DNA of 64,000 nucleotides from Letharia columbiana (Eukaryota > Ascomycota > Lecanoromycetes > Lecanorales > Parmeliaceae), in contig NW_023501047.1 of NCBI RefSeq assembly GCF_014066305.1, forward strand, positions 868,001 through 932,000. The letters are read 5' to 3'. The translations under genes were made by a program, and so were the position numbers. Shown piece by piece: positions 53,401 through 63,057 of the stretch; within the stretch, counting starts at the first letter, position 1; every line of letters starts with the position of its first letter. The notes beneath the pieces are model-generated. The model did no database searches. It was not told where the DNA came from and saw only the letters and a program-made list of their open reading frames with translations.

Positions 53401-53900
53401 TATTTATAAAGATTTTTTAAGATTTAATTAATTATTTTATTAAATTAATAATTATAATACTTATAGATTAATTTTAAATTATATCTATAATCTAAAAAAT
53501 AAGATAATTAATTAATTTTTTAAGCGATAAGCTATTATTATATTATCTATCTATAAAATTAAATATATTAATTAAACTTAAATTATAAAGAAAGCTATTT
53601 AACTTCGAGAATTACTTAATTAAATCCGCCTTAATAAATTACTTTAAATAATTATTATCTTTAATAATAATTAAAATATAATCGCTTTAATAAAGAATTC
53701 TTAGTATTATAATTATATTAAGTATATCGATATTTAATACTATTAGATATATAATTAAATTGCTAATAATAATATAGATTTTAAATATATTTCTATTAAT
53801 AAATAGATAGTTAATAGATTTATTAAGGTCTTATATAAAGATAAATTTAAGCTTTTTCGAGAATTTATTAATTTAAAATCTCGTCTATAAAATAATTAAT
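47430..53900 (+). pseudogene. copia gag-pol polyprotein, second dead copy
   Basis: Same domain order as in the first copy: gag (from about 47430, split by the 48.6-49.5 kb insertion), mutated CCHC knuckle (about 50300-50345), GAG-pre-integrase (about 51130-51260), integrase (about 51300-51900), RT (about 52370-53150), RNase H (to about 53890). The frame is closed many times by RIP-type stops. Because both copies descend from one active element, comparing them would separate RIP transitions from older differences. Confidence 0.8.
48581..49497. mobile_element. ~0.9 kb insertion inside copia copy 2
   Basis: Copy 1 runs without a break from gcgagctatctctttat to atcgctaag, whereas copy 2 has about 917 extra bases. 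The host sequence agYRaRYtatctYtYtat is present at both edges (about 48563-48580 and 49498-49514), a direct duplication of about 16-18 bp. Near the ends, aggtaacatttta (48599-48611) and, inverted, aggttacatttaa (near 49492) look like short TIRs. The composition is RIPped and no ORF is recognisable. A TPRT-type insertion or a DNA element are both possible. Confidence 0.55.
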
Positions 53901-54070
53901 TCTTATATCTTTTAGCGATATGCTTATTATTTATTATTATTAAAAAAGAGTTAATTATAATATCTTAAAGAATAAATAGATTTATATTCTAGTAATATAC
54001 TTATTATTAAGAAAAAACTAAAAAAAGCGAGTTAACTTCAGCACCTTAAGAGGGGAAAAGAGATTGGGGG

Positions 54071-54700
54071 GGTTTAGTCTTCCGACTTACTACCCAAAAA
54101 AAAGCCTACTTCTAATTGAAAAGCTTGCTTTCTTAATGCTTAAGAGTTGAAATCCCAAATGTCCTCTTCTTTAAGAAAGAAGGTAGTAACTAAATAAACC
54201 AACCTAACCCACCTCTTTCTAAAAAAAATCAACCTATTTTCTCCTTTTTCGTCCTAAACGCGGGGGGGCCCCCGGGACCACCCAAAAGGGGAACCGAAAA
54301 AGAACTTCAAATCCTCAATCTATCTTTTGATCCCTCTTTTTTATTAAAAGGGGAGGGGGTAGGGTAAACCCCCTACTAACAAGGGGTAGACCCCCCCAGC
54401 CACTAGGGGCCCAAACCCGGATAGGGGGCGCGGGGGGGCCGAGGGAAACTAACCTAAACGGAAAAGGAAAAGAACCCCAACCTAGAGCCTACGCCCCCAA
54501 AGCTGGAAAACTTAGGGGAGCAAAAAAAAAAAACCAACCCCCCCCCCCCCCCCCCCCCCCCCTATACCCACAAAACCAACCCCCCTCCCCCCCCCCCCCC
54601 CGCGGACACCCCGCACAACTCAACAAATGGGAAAGACGGCGAGGAAGGGGGGACAGGGGGAGGGGGAGGGAGGGGGGAGAGGGGGGAGGGGGGACCTTAG
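54071..54700. other. Homopolymer-rich, probably corrupted sequence
   Basis: From about 54240 the text is dominated by runs of G, C and A, including about 25 consecutive C near 54538-54562 and a second C run at 54585-54601. Some short strings (agcctacttctaatt at 54102) match the copia tail at 42150, so this replaces the expected 3' region of copy 2. I regard it as poor consensus or a mis-assembled junction. Confidence 0.55.
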
Positions 54701-55245
54701 GGAATGAAGGAGGAGGTGGATCAGACCTACCTCTACACCTACCCTCTACACCTACCTCTACACCTACCTCTACACTGTAAGCGTCACAGCGGGGGGTTTG
54801 CGACCGCTGCAGCAGCCACCCCGACGACTAGGCATTACACGAGGAGAGCGGCGAGGTGGGCAGGCTGGACAGGCTACAAGAGGACAGCGAGGTGGTGCTA
54901 CACGAGGACAGCGAGGTGGTGCTACATCGGCCTACATGCAGGGTAACGAGGCTATATTTAATACGTTTCAGATATAGGAAGATCAGCTGGCCGATAGGTA
55001 GTAGACATTTGAGTATGATGGGCGTATTTTTAGTAGCAAGCAGAGAGGGTAGCCAGCCAATCAGCTATCGCCATAGCGGAATTATTCAAAGACCTCACTA
55101 ATCGACGAATTGAAACCGTCCGATGTTTTAAATCTACAGGGAGAGATATAGGGAGGCTTGCCCTGCTACCATCAAGTATCTCCGCAAGAATCTCGAAGAC
55201 ACTAGATACGGGTTCTTTACCATTTTCGGGTAGAATTCGTTAGCT
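54701..55245 (+). pseudogene. Normal-complexity fragment with tandem repeats and broken frame
   Basis: An island of ordinary sequence between homopolymer blocks. It has a 12-bp repeat (acctacctctac, about 54724-54775) and a 24-bp repeat (aggacagcgaggtggtgc, about 54872-54925). A plus-strand frame from about 54935 to 55150 is readable but broken by TAG codons where CAG would fit. It contains DELKPSDVL, a peptide also encoded by the minus strand of the 2.5-kb element at about 23680-23705 (shared DNA cgacgaattgaaaccgtccg). It is probably a relic related to that element. Function unknown. Confidence 0.4.
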
Positions 55246-56680
55246 TCCTCCCCCCGCCCTTACCAACATAGGGGGGGGCGCCCTGATAGGGGGGGGCGCC
55301 ATTTAATAGGGGCGAGACGCTAGTAAAAAAGGGAGGGGCCCCCCCCTCTACACAATAAAAAAAAATAAAAAAAAAAAAAATAATAAGAATTAAATATACT
55401 TTATTAATTTTTATAAAAAAAAAAAAAATTAAATTATTTATAAAAATTATAAAAAAAAAAAAAAATTTTATTAAAATTATTAAAATTTAAAAAAAAAAAA
55501 AAAAAAAAAAACCCTTAAAAACCCTCTAAAAGCCCCCGGAAGGAGGGGTTTATAAAAAATACTAAATAAAATAAAATATAAAATATATCTTAACTTTTTT
55601 TAATAAAATATAACATTACATTCCATCTTTAAATTTCTTAAAAAAACATCCTTTTTCCCTTTCCTAAACCTTTTTAATAAATTTTTCATTTTATATTTAA
55701 AAAAGATAAAAAAAAAAACAAAATCAAAAAAAAAACAAAAAAACAATTAAATTTTTTAATATCCCCCTACTTTAAAACCATCTCTTAAAACTTTCCAACC
55801 CCCCCCACCAACCCGCGGGGTTTTAGAGGGGCCCTTTAAAAAAAAAAAAATAAAAACAACAACCCCTAAAAAACTTAAAAATAGGGAAACCCCCCCCCCC
55901 CAAAATAAAATCCCCCCCCCCCCCTCAAAATCCACCCCCCCCCCCCCCCCCCCCCAACTTCCCCCCCCCCCCACCCACCCCCCCCCCCAACCAAAAAACC
56001 ACCTCCTCCCCCCCACCACCACCCCCCCCCAAAAAATTATTCCCTCTTTTAAAACCCCCCCCCCCCCCCCCCCCCTTAACGACCCCCCAAACACGGGCCC
56101 CACACCACCACCCCCCCCCACCCCCAAACACCACCCCCCCAAAACATAAACACTTCTTTTTTTTTCCCCCTTCACAAAACCCTACCCTATTGTGGACCCC
56201 ACCAACTCCCCCCTTCAATCAACCATTTTGGGGGCCCCCCAGGACAGAAAAAAAAAAAAAAACAAAAAACAAATTTAAAAAAAATATTATAATTTTTTTT
56301 GTTTTTTTTGAAGGACAGAACCAACTCTCCCTCCCCCCCCCCCCCCGCGCCCGGCCCACCCCCCGTGTTCGGGGGGGGGGGAGGGGGGGAGGGGGGTTTG
56401 GGTTTTTTTCGTTTTTTTTCCCCCTTGATTCGGGGGGGGGGGCGAAAAGGGAGAAGTGACTAAAGGGATAGGTAGCTGAAGGGGGGGGGGGGGGGGGGGG
56501 CGGGGGGTGGCCGAAACCTTGCTAAACATCCTCGGGAGTTCAAATCAACAAAACAAATACCCCCACCTTACCAAAAAAAATAAAAAATATATATAAAAAA
56601 AATAAAAATACAAAAAAAAAAAAAAAAAAAAAAAAAATAAAAAAAATAAAAAAAAAAAAAAAAAAAAAAAAAAACTTTAA
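55246..56680. other. Homopolymer-dominated low-complexity DNA
   Basis: Long A runs (55360-55520, 56600-56675), C runs (about 55890-56130) and G runs (about 56370-56505). Around 56165-56550 the order of landmarks (ctaccctattgtgga, an A-rich run, a G-rich run, then a ggtggccga-like piece) follows 42430-42790 of copia copy 1, but with words replaced by homopolymers. This points to base-calling or consensus failure over the copia tail rather than real biology. Gly-rich and Pro-rich open frames here are artefacts of the runs. Confidence 0.65.
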
Positions 56681-56782
56681 TATTTATAGCGTAAAGAAAT
56701 AGAGAAAGAGTATAAAGACTTTTAATATATAAGTCTCATTTATATAATATAATAAATAGAAATCTTCTTACTATTCTCTAAT

Positions 56783-57620
56783 CGTATAGGAATACGCTAT
56801 ACTTAGTATAAGTCATCTTAACGCTAAGATTATCTCAACGCTAAGGCTACCTTAATACTAATTTTCTTAATTTTTTAACTCATTTATTTCTTATCTATCT
56901 ATTATAATCATAACGATATCTAACTTATATATCGTTATTTAAGAACGTATTTAATAGATCTTAGTCTCTATTACCCTCGAAATAAAGCTTAAAGTTATTC
57001 GATTAATTACTTAATTTAACGTACTCTATAATTAGCTTCTATATCGCTATAATAAGATTCTTCTTAAAGATAATTACTCTTACGCGCCTATAGATTCTAA
57101 AAAATAAATTCTTTATTAATATATATAACGGCTCGATAGATCGAGAATATCTTATCGTCGTTCGATGTTTATAAAAGTTATAATTTTTTTTTAGATCTAC
57201 TCGTTAAGCGAGAATTAGATATTATTTAACGAGCTATAATAGCCCGAGCAACTCGAAAAATAAAACTAATACGATGATTTAGAAGAGAGATATTATTATT
57301 CTTATTAAGCCCGATCTTAGATTATTATATATAAGAAAATAAAAATTAAAAGAACTTTAAGAGCTTTAAAGTAGATAAATATTAAAGAGTCTCGGGTATA
57401 TAATATATTTAGAAATAAGAATATTAAGTGATTTAAGACTATTATATAGAGAATTAGAAAGTTAATTAAGATTAAAGTAATTAAAAAGATTAAAATAGAC
57501 TATAGTAGTTTTAAATAAATATATATATGAATAGATAGATAGAATAATTAAAAAAATTAATATTAAGATAGTCTTAGCGTTAGAGTAGTCTATACTAAGT
57601 ATAGCGTATTTCTATATAAT
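56783..57620. mobile_element. ~0.84 kb element with ~110-bp terminal inverted repeats
   Basis: The left end (tataggaatacgctatactt at about 56785) and the right end, as reverse complement (tatagaaatacgctatactt, ending about 57618), match and stay similar for about 110 bp through cttaacgctaag and tctatctatta. TA adjoins both ends, which would fit a TA-target DNA transposon. It is RIPped, with no recognisable transposase, so it is a MITE or a decayed internal-deletion copy. Confidence 0.65.
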
Positions 57621-58069
57621 TATCTTAATTATCTTTTATTAATATATCTAGTATTTAAAGTATTAATTATAATAATAAGACTCGAATTTAAATACTTACT
57701 AAGTTTTATTAACTATAAATAAAACGTTATATTACTTAAAAAGATATATTAAGAACTTATAAGAAAGTCGAAAGATAATAACTATATTATTAAAATTACG
57801 AGCTTCTTTAAAAGAGAATTTAGAAGTAAATAGAGTAAATATCGAGATATATTACGAAGATAATACGTCTTAAAGATAATAACGAGTATAGAAAAGATCG
57901 TAGAGAAGATAATATACGATGATATAACTCCGTCGAGCGAGTTAATGAGTATATACGCAACTATATAAAGCATTATCGTTAAATAAATGTAACTATACAG
58001 AAAGTGCCAAGAATGCCAAGAGTGCCAAGTATTTTAGCGCTGTCCAGGACTTTTGGTGCCGTTAAATTT
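57621..58069. other. AT-rich to genic transition
   Basis: RIPped sequence continues to about 57985 and then changes abruptly to normal composition. At 57994-58030 a ~10-bp unit (agtgccaaga) occurs three times. The open frame at 57782-57973 lies wholly in RIPped DNA and is not a gene. Confidence 0.5.
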
Positions 58070-58775
58070 GGGCCCCTTCTGCAACCACATATTTTGGAAA
58101 TAACCTCTACATATTTCCACTAAATAACGCCACCACTTGGCTAGTGAAAACAAGGCTTGAAAATAACGCTTAGGATATTTCCAAAACAAGTAGAATATAT
58201 GTACGGTTCCGTTCTGTAACCCTGTTTCTGAGACTGAGTCAAAATCGTCGCAAAAATTGTCTTCTCCGTAAAAAACCATTGAATTCCTACCATTCCACAT
58301 CACCATGGCCGAGATACCTGCTGCTACTGCTGCACAGGCTTTGGCTATCATTGATACTCCTATTACTCCCATTATTACCCCAAATAAGCCTGCTCCCATA
58401 GAGTGTCTACCGATACCGGTGTCTTATGGCCTATGATTTGGAGCCAGACTATGGAGGCAACATTGTTCCTCGAAATGGTACAATAACATCGTCTTGGCAA
58501 GAGAGCAGACACCGGCTTCAAATCTGAAGCAAAAGAGAATAATATATGAATATCGGTCATAGATGTCCACTATTCTTGGCGTTCTTAGCCTTATTTTGGC
58601 TGAAAACAACCCTCGAGGGTTGTTTTCATATTTTCAAGCCTGTTTTCGCTTAATAAGCGAAAATATGTGGAAATATGGTTACAGAACGATACCCTGTATA
58701 TATTTGACGCTAAGCTGAAAATTAGTGGAAATAAGTAGGGGTTATTTCCAAAATATGTGGTTGCAGAAGGGGCCC
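58070..58775. mobile_element. 706-bp MITE with 36-bp perfect TIRs
   Basis: gggccccttctgcaaccaca begins at 58070, and its exact reverse complement ends at 58775. The inverted match is perfect for 36 bp, then continues with breaks (tttccactaa, caggcttgaaaat, gttctgtaacc) for about 200 bp. Inside are a 26-bp perfect palindrome centred on ctcgag (58602-58627) and a 10-bp-arm palindrome ttttcgctta/taagcgaaaa (about 58644-58664). The flanks (ttaaattt and taaataat) do not give a clear target duplication. Not RIPped, hence perhaps recent or low copy. Confidence 0.8.
58305..58436 (+). CDS. Small ORF (43 aa) inside the MITE, hypothetical
   Basis: The ATG at 58305 sits in a strong context (tcaccATGg). 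The 43-codon frame encodes an Ala/Ile/Thr/Pro-rich peptide starting MAEIPAATAAQALAIIDTPI and ends at TGA 58434-58436. There is no domain, signal peptide or membrane helix that I would claim. The start could be the relic of the first exon of the transposase of a parental autonomous element, since MITEs often keep such ends. It may equally be chance. No intron donor directly follows that would obviously extend it. Confidence 0.25.
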   Translation: MAEIPAATAAQALAIIDTPITPIITPNKPAPIECLPIPVSYGL

Positions 58776-59194
58776 TAAATAATCTATGTGCCTGCAAGGC
58801 AGATTTGTGCGGAAGGGAGGCGCGCTAAGGCCTAATTGGTACTAGTGGCCCTATGTGGAGGATTCTCCGTAACATTTATCGTCGATGCTAGAATATCCCA
58901 AATCAATTTTTCGCTAGTATACACAATGAAAAAGCATGCCGACAACGGAAATGGATATTATCACCGAATGGTACGACTCCTGCGCCAGGAGAAATATTGT
59001 CAACAACGCTGGGCTTGTCTTGGTAGTATTGGGACGTTATTCTGCGGTATGTCCTCAGTACATTCCCGAACATTCAGCTAAGTGAGGTTTCCTGGTCCTC
59101 GACTTCTAGCTCGAATTGTTCGAGATCTCAATGCTCACTCTAATCCAACGGTGAAATTGGACAGAGCCAACCCAATCAACGTCTTCAACGCAAC
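58776..59194. other. Intergenic, 3' side of the antiporter gene
   Basis: Normal-composition DNA. ggcgcgctaaggcctaatt at 58819-58837, followed by gtggaggatt..ccgtaa, is shared with the 2.5-kb element at 23469-23520 and 30079. No gene recognised. It should contain the polyadenylation site of the antiporter gene, but I could not place it. Confidence 0.5.
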
Positions 59195-61059
59195 CTATTC
59201 GGAGCGAATAGTGTGCCCACCGTCTACACTACCATCACGACTGTGGATCAACTCGGGCGAGTCGACATTGTAGTGGATTCTTTCTTTGGCTGCATCGATA
59301 GTCTGAAGCCCAACACCATTTTCAAACGTCGTGGATTTGATGATGGACCCTCCAATACGAAAGACAGGCCTGGGCGGCTCTTCTCGCGTACGCGGGCTGT
59401 TTCGTGAACGATTACTCTGATAGTTCAGCTGTGGTCGATTCTGGATTTGCTCATGGACGCGAAAAGGTGGACGTGGCTCTTCTGGATCCTGACTAATGGA
59501 TCTTGATGCAATCGCACTTGAAAGCGTTCGAGGTAAATGGTAGCCTAATTTTCCAAGCGGAACGCTCAGTCCATGGACGATCTTTGGACATGGTTAGTGG
59601 GACACATACCAATGGGAAGGGCGGATTTCCTCTCACTATGCTGCAGATGGCTAAAAACCAGATGACCACAGTGAACACATCCTCCAACCTCTCCGCATCT
59701 GCCCGTATCACGCCATCCACGGTAATTTGCCGTAGAAACCCGAGACTTACGTACAAATAGAAGACAGCACTGACACCAATGGGGCCAAAGAACCCCACGA
59801 ATAGAGCTTGCTGCTTTTGCTCGATCTGCCATATCTTCGACCACTGGAATGTGTGCAAGGCAAAAATGATTGGTAGACGGCGAAAAAGTAGGATGAGAAT
59901 ACCAAGGACGATGAGTCGATAGATTGGAACAACGTCGTTGCGAAGGAAGCTACCCCATGGACAGACCGCCCCGAACCACATGAAGATGGAGAGGTTGAGT
60001 AGCATGTCTATCGTAGGCTGAAGAGAATCGTCCAACGTCTCCAGGCGGAACCAATCATCAATCGTAAAGGCGTTGCCGGCAATGAAACAGGCTAAAACAT
60101 CGTCGGTGCCGATCATTCCACACGTGCCAACAATGAAAAGAGCCAAGGTAATGGCGAATACTAGGAAGCTCTCCCTGTCCACGAACTTTTTGTCTTTTGC
60201 CCATTGGAGTAATTCTTTGGCAATCCAGCCTACAGTTGCCCCGTACACAACGCTCAGTAGGATAGTGTAGCCCCAGGTCTCTCCAAACCAGTCACCCATG
60301 GCTAGCCTAACCCCTCCTGGCTGCCCGGCATCTCCTGAACCAATGTACTTGATAAGATACAATGAAAAGAATAGAAATGGGTATCCTAGCCCGTCGTTGG
60401 CGCCAGATTCTGCAATTATAATTTTTTGCAGGTCCTTGGGAATGTTTTTATCTGCGAATTTGCCTTTTACAATGGAATTTGAAAGCACGGGATCTGTGGG
60501 TGTCACGCAAGCGCCCACGGCGAGGGCATGGAGGAAATCCAAATTTGGAACCAACCCCCAGATAAGCAGACTGCTGCAGAGCCACATGAATGCCATTCCA
60601 GGTCCCAATAGGAGCGCCAGGCTTTTCCATTCTGTCAACAGATATTTGCTTGGAAGTTGGACCCCTGCCAGTACCAATTGCACTCCGAGAACGAGCCGAG
60701 TGAAGTACAGGGTAATTGTATCAAGGTTCTCCTGTGATCCAGAGGCATACTGCAGGGGCTTGATAAAACTAGTGGCATGCGGCGAGAAGACGATCCCCGC
60801 GAGCAGCGATATCACTATATTGTTCAGCGCCAATTCCCGGCTTCTAGGAGCAGTTTATAGGGTTACTGACAGGCTTCAGATAGATAAAATTGCTCTTTGA
60901 AGAGGTAAGAGACCAGACCACTACGATTTTGTCAGTACTAGTAAGATGCTCACATCATATTGGTAGGCGAGGAAAGGAGCAAAATATTTACAATAAAGTA
61001 ATGAAACCTCCCAAGACTGCCAACACGATATTGAAATTCGAAAGAGCAAGAGTAGGCAT
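59195..61059 (-). CDS. Plasma-membrane Na+/H+ antiporter (CPA1, fungal Nha1-type)
   Basis: Exports Na+ (and probably K+) in exchange for H+ across the plasma membrane, for salt tolerance and pH homeostasis. I model four exons: 61059-60992, 60920-60871, 60814-59637 and 59581-59195, giving 560 aa. The introns are 71, 56 and 55 nt: GTAAAT..TAG with CTGAC, GTCAGT..TAG, and GTGAGA..AAG with CTAAC. Splicing restores family-typical junctions: GGFITLFGLVSYLFKEQFYLSEALISLLAG at the N-terminus is cut by introns 1 and 2, and intron 3 lies before IVHGLSVPLGKLGYHLPRT. The ion-binding core is present: TDP at residues 146-148 and ND at 179-180 in ESGANDGLGYP. About 12 hydrophobic segments span to residue ~432, followed by a ~125-residue hydrophilic, Arg/Pro/Ser-rich cytosolic tail. 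The ATG is the first in frame after an upstream stop. The AAG acceptor of intron 3 is uncommon and deserves RNA support. Not RIPped. Confidence 0.9.
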
Positions 61060-61742
61060 GCTGGTTGATGTTTGCAGGATGTCCACTATGTAGTAATCGC
61101 CTTGCGATTCGGGCAAGCTACCTTAACACGAGGTACGTGAGTTGGGAAAGACATCCAAGAGAATAAAAGGAAACGGTACCGCGGGCAGTAACCAGTCTGA
61201 ACGTTCTTCAATGAGGTCATATGGCCGGAAGAGACGGCCGAGGAGCCAATGTTATTGCATTGTTTGGATACCGCATGCCAATTAAATGAGAGGATGTACG
61301 ACTAACTATCTTGGAGAGAGGAGAGAGTTTGAGGAGACATGCAGAAGGACGTTGGCTCATTTTGATAGGGCTTATCTTATCGGATTCCTTAGCGTGCTTT
61401 AAGCTGCAGGTCGAGTTTGAGTAAGCACTCACCTACTGAGATGGGACAGTGTTACATCTATGGTACTGCATATTTCAAATCCTTCAGAGGACTCTGCCGC
61501 TATGACTGTCGTTTTCGTCGCAACGCCCCGCGGTTGTGTACCATCTTCATATGAGCCTTTGCCGTCACTTTGCTCGGCGAGAATTCGATGTATCTTACCA
61601 GATGCAATTCTGAAGCCGTGGCTTCGAGGCGCCGTAAAGCATGATTGCCTCAGAAACGCAAGGCTACATAATGCCATGGACACTGCACCATCAATCACGA
61701 GATATTCTTCCAAGTACTTCGACCATAGCATATCAGCCCGTA
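61060..61742. promoter_or_regulatory. Intergenic: antiporter promoter and RNase H1 3' end
   Basis: 683 bp between two minus-strand genes, so it must hold the 3' UTR of the RNase H1 gene and the promoter/5' UTR of the antiporter gene. Open frames of about 100 codons exist on both strands (61429-61731 minus, 61460-61825 plus) but overlap each other and resemble no family. No TATA box or binding site is clear enough to name. Confidence 0.45.
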
Positions 61743-63057
61743 CTATGATGCTGGCCCCTTCCTTGCCCCATCAACTGCGAGCTTATCAGCTTCAACGTTG
61801 CCAGGATGATTTGCATGCCCCTTGATCCATTCAAAGTTGGTCTGAACGTGCAGCTTGTTTCGCTCCTCTATCTTTACAAGAACGTTCTCAACAATGTCCT
61901 TGTTCTCAACCGCTTTGCCGGCTGATGTCTTCCATCCATTCTTACGCCAATTGATATACCATGTGGTGACGCAATCTATTGCATACCGGCTGTCGGTGAT
62001 GATTAAGACGTGTCGATTTCTGGGGACGATTTCGAGCGCTTTCAAGATTGCAGTGAGCTCAGCACGTTGGTTGGTTTGCCTGGATCCTGGTAGAGTCTCG
62101 GAAACATTCCTGTCACAGAGACCATCAGCGAAAAGCTAGTAATGTCTCTCCTGTCCAGAAAACGAACCTCTTGTCGCCGGGACCGAAATAGACCCCAATA
62201 CCAGCAAAAGCCCCTGCCGTACCATTTCCTAAAGAGCTACCATCTGTATGTATGCGTATTGGTTCGGTCTGAGATACCCCTGACGGCCGTGGCTTGGTGA
62301 CCTGGCGCTGCTCTTGTGTCTTGTACAACATCTTGCCGGTCTCAGCATCCAGAAAAATGTTAGAATCGAACCCATCCTCAGTATCTGGAGGCAAAGGCGC
62401 GGTACCGGGCTCGTAGTCCGCCTCATTGTACTCTGGGACCCATGTCTTCGTACCATATGCGCCTTTCTTGGCTTTCTTGTTCACCGGCGGTTGGAATTCT
62501 GGTTCGATCGGCACGTCGGCGGCGAGATGAGTTACGGAAACACCATCCATTTCAACTGCTGGACTGTCCGACGCTCGTCTTTCGTCTTCCTCCAAGAAAC
62601 TTTGCGCTTCAGCACGGGTCGTGAAACATCTGTGCTTTGGTTTCTGCCATCCGGTAATCTGTTCTTGTGCGGATGGCCAATCTGTGTAGATTCCAGGTAC
62701 CCTCCCCTTTTTCACAGCGTAAAATTTGGATGAAGGCGATAAACCAGAATGATTTCCATGGACCGGATTCTCGCCAGCAACGAAGCGCTCGGCGTCAGTC
62801 AAAGTGGGAAATGATTTGACTGTTATGGTATCGTGAGCCAGACTGGCCACCAACTCTTAGCTCTCAGCTTACTTACACATCGCCTTCTTGAAACCTTTCA
62901 CCTGCTCTAGGCAGTCTTTCCAGGTGTGGTAAATGCCTGGTTGGTAGCCAACGCGTACTGCGTAGAACTTGGGATCTGCCGACCGTTTTCTCTTCGTTCC
63001 ATTAGAAGCCGAAGTCCCAGCCTGGGAAGCAGACTTTATAGAAGCCGTGTCGTCCAT
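61743..63057 (-). CDS. Ribonuclease H1 with two hybrid-binding domains
   Basis: Cleaves the RNA strand of RNA-DNA hybrids (R-loops, primers) in the nucleus and/or mitochondria. Three exons: 63057-62877, 62819-62168 and 62109-61743, with introns of 57 nt (GTAAGT..CAG) and 58 nt (GTTCGT..CAG), giving 399 aa. Two hybrid-binding domains (the caulimovirus VI/RNase H1 N-terminal type) lie at about residues 29-75 (KFYAVRVGYQPGIYHTW, completed across intron 1 by FKSFPTLTDAERF) and 91-136 (KFYAVKKGRVPGIYTDW). The catalytic domain covers about 247-391, with D253 (IHTDGSS), E295 (QRAEL), D317 (ITDSRY), H376 (KGHANH) and D386 (EADKLA), so the metal-binding residues and the catalytic histidine are all present. 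A charged linker (KRKR at 22-25, KKAKK at 174-179) could act as a nuclear signal; no clear mitochondrial presequence. Length and exon junctions fit fungal RNase H1. Confidence 0.94.

Larger units (their letters stand above)
47314..54070 (+). mobile_element. Ty1/copia LTR retrotransposon, copy 2, RIP-inactivated
   Basis: Collinear with copy 1 from the last ~25 bp of the 5' LTR (agtattttatctattac at 47314) and the primer site (47339-47351) through gag, integrase (about 51300) and RT (YINNILI-like near 52930-52960) to the 3' end of RNase H (about 53890). Most of the 5' LTR is missing. Differences from copy 1 are mainly C/T and G/A transitions, with more CpG loss in places. A ~0.9 kb sequence interrupts gag at 48581-49497. 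The 3' part runs into low-complexity DNA, where a corrupted version of the copy-1 tail is seen near 56165-56550. Confidence 0.85.

Noticed and set aside
55756..56529. Gly-rich, Pro-rich and Lys-rich open frames of 80-139 codons
   Set aside because: Produced by long C, G and A runs in a stretch that looks like failed consensus; overlapping frames on both strands.
58034..58797. Minus-strand frames of 61-121 codons in the MITE
   Set aside because: They run through the terminal inverted repeats and palindromes, overlap each other and have no recognisable domain.
60815..60833. Start of the antiporter at a TTG at 60833
   Set aside because: This part is intron 2. Two upstream exons restore the expected N-terminal membrane segment and an ATG at 61059.
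60298..60900. 200-codon plus-strand frame opposite the antiporter gene
   Set aside because: Antisense shadow of a well-supported coding exon; no protein-like features of its own.
61429..61825. Two opposing ~100-120 codon frames between the genes
   Set aside because: They overlap each other and the RNase H1 end, with no family resemblance; more likely UTR and promoter.
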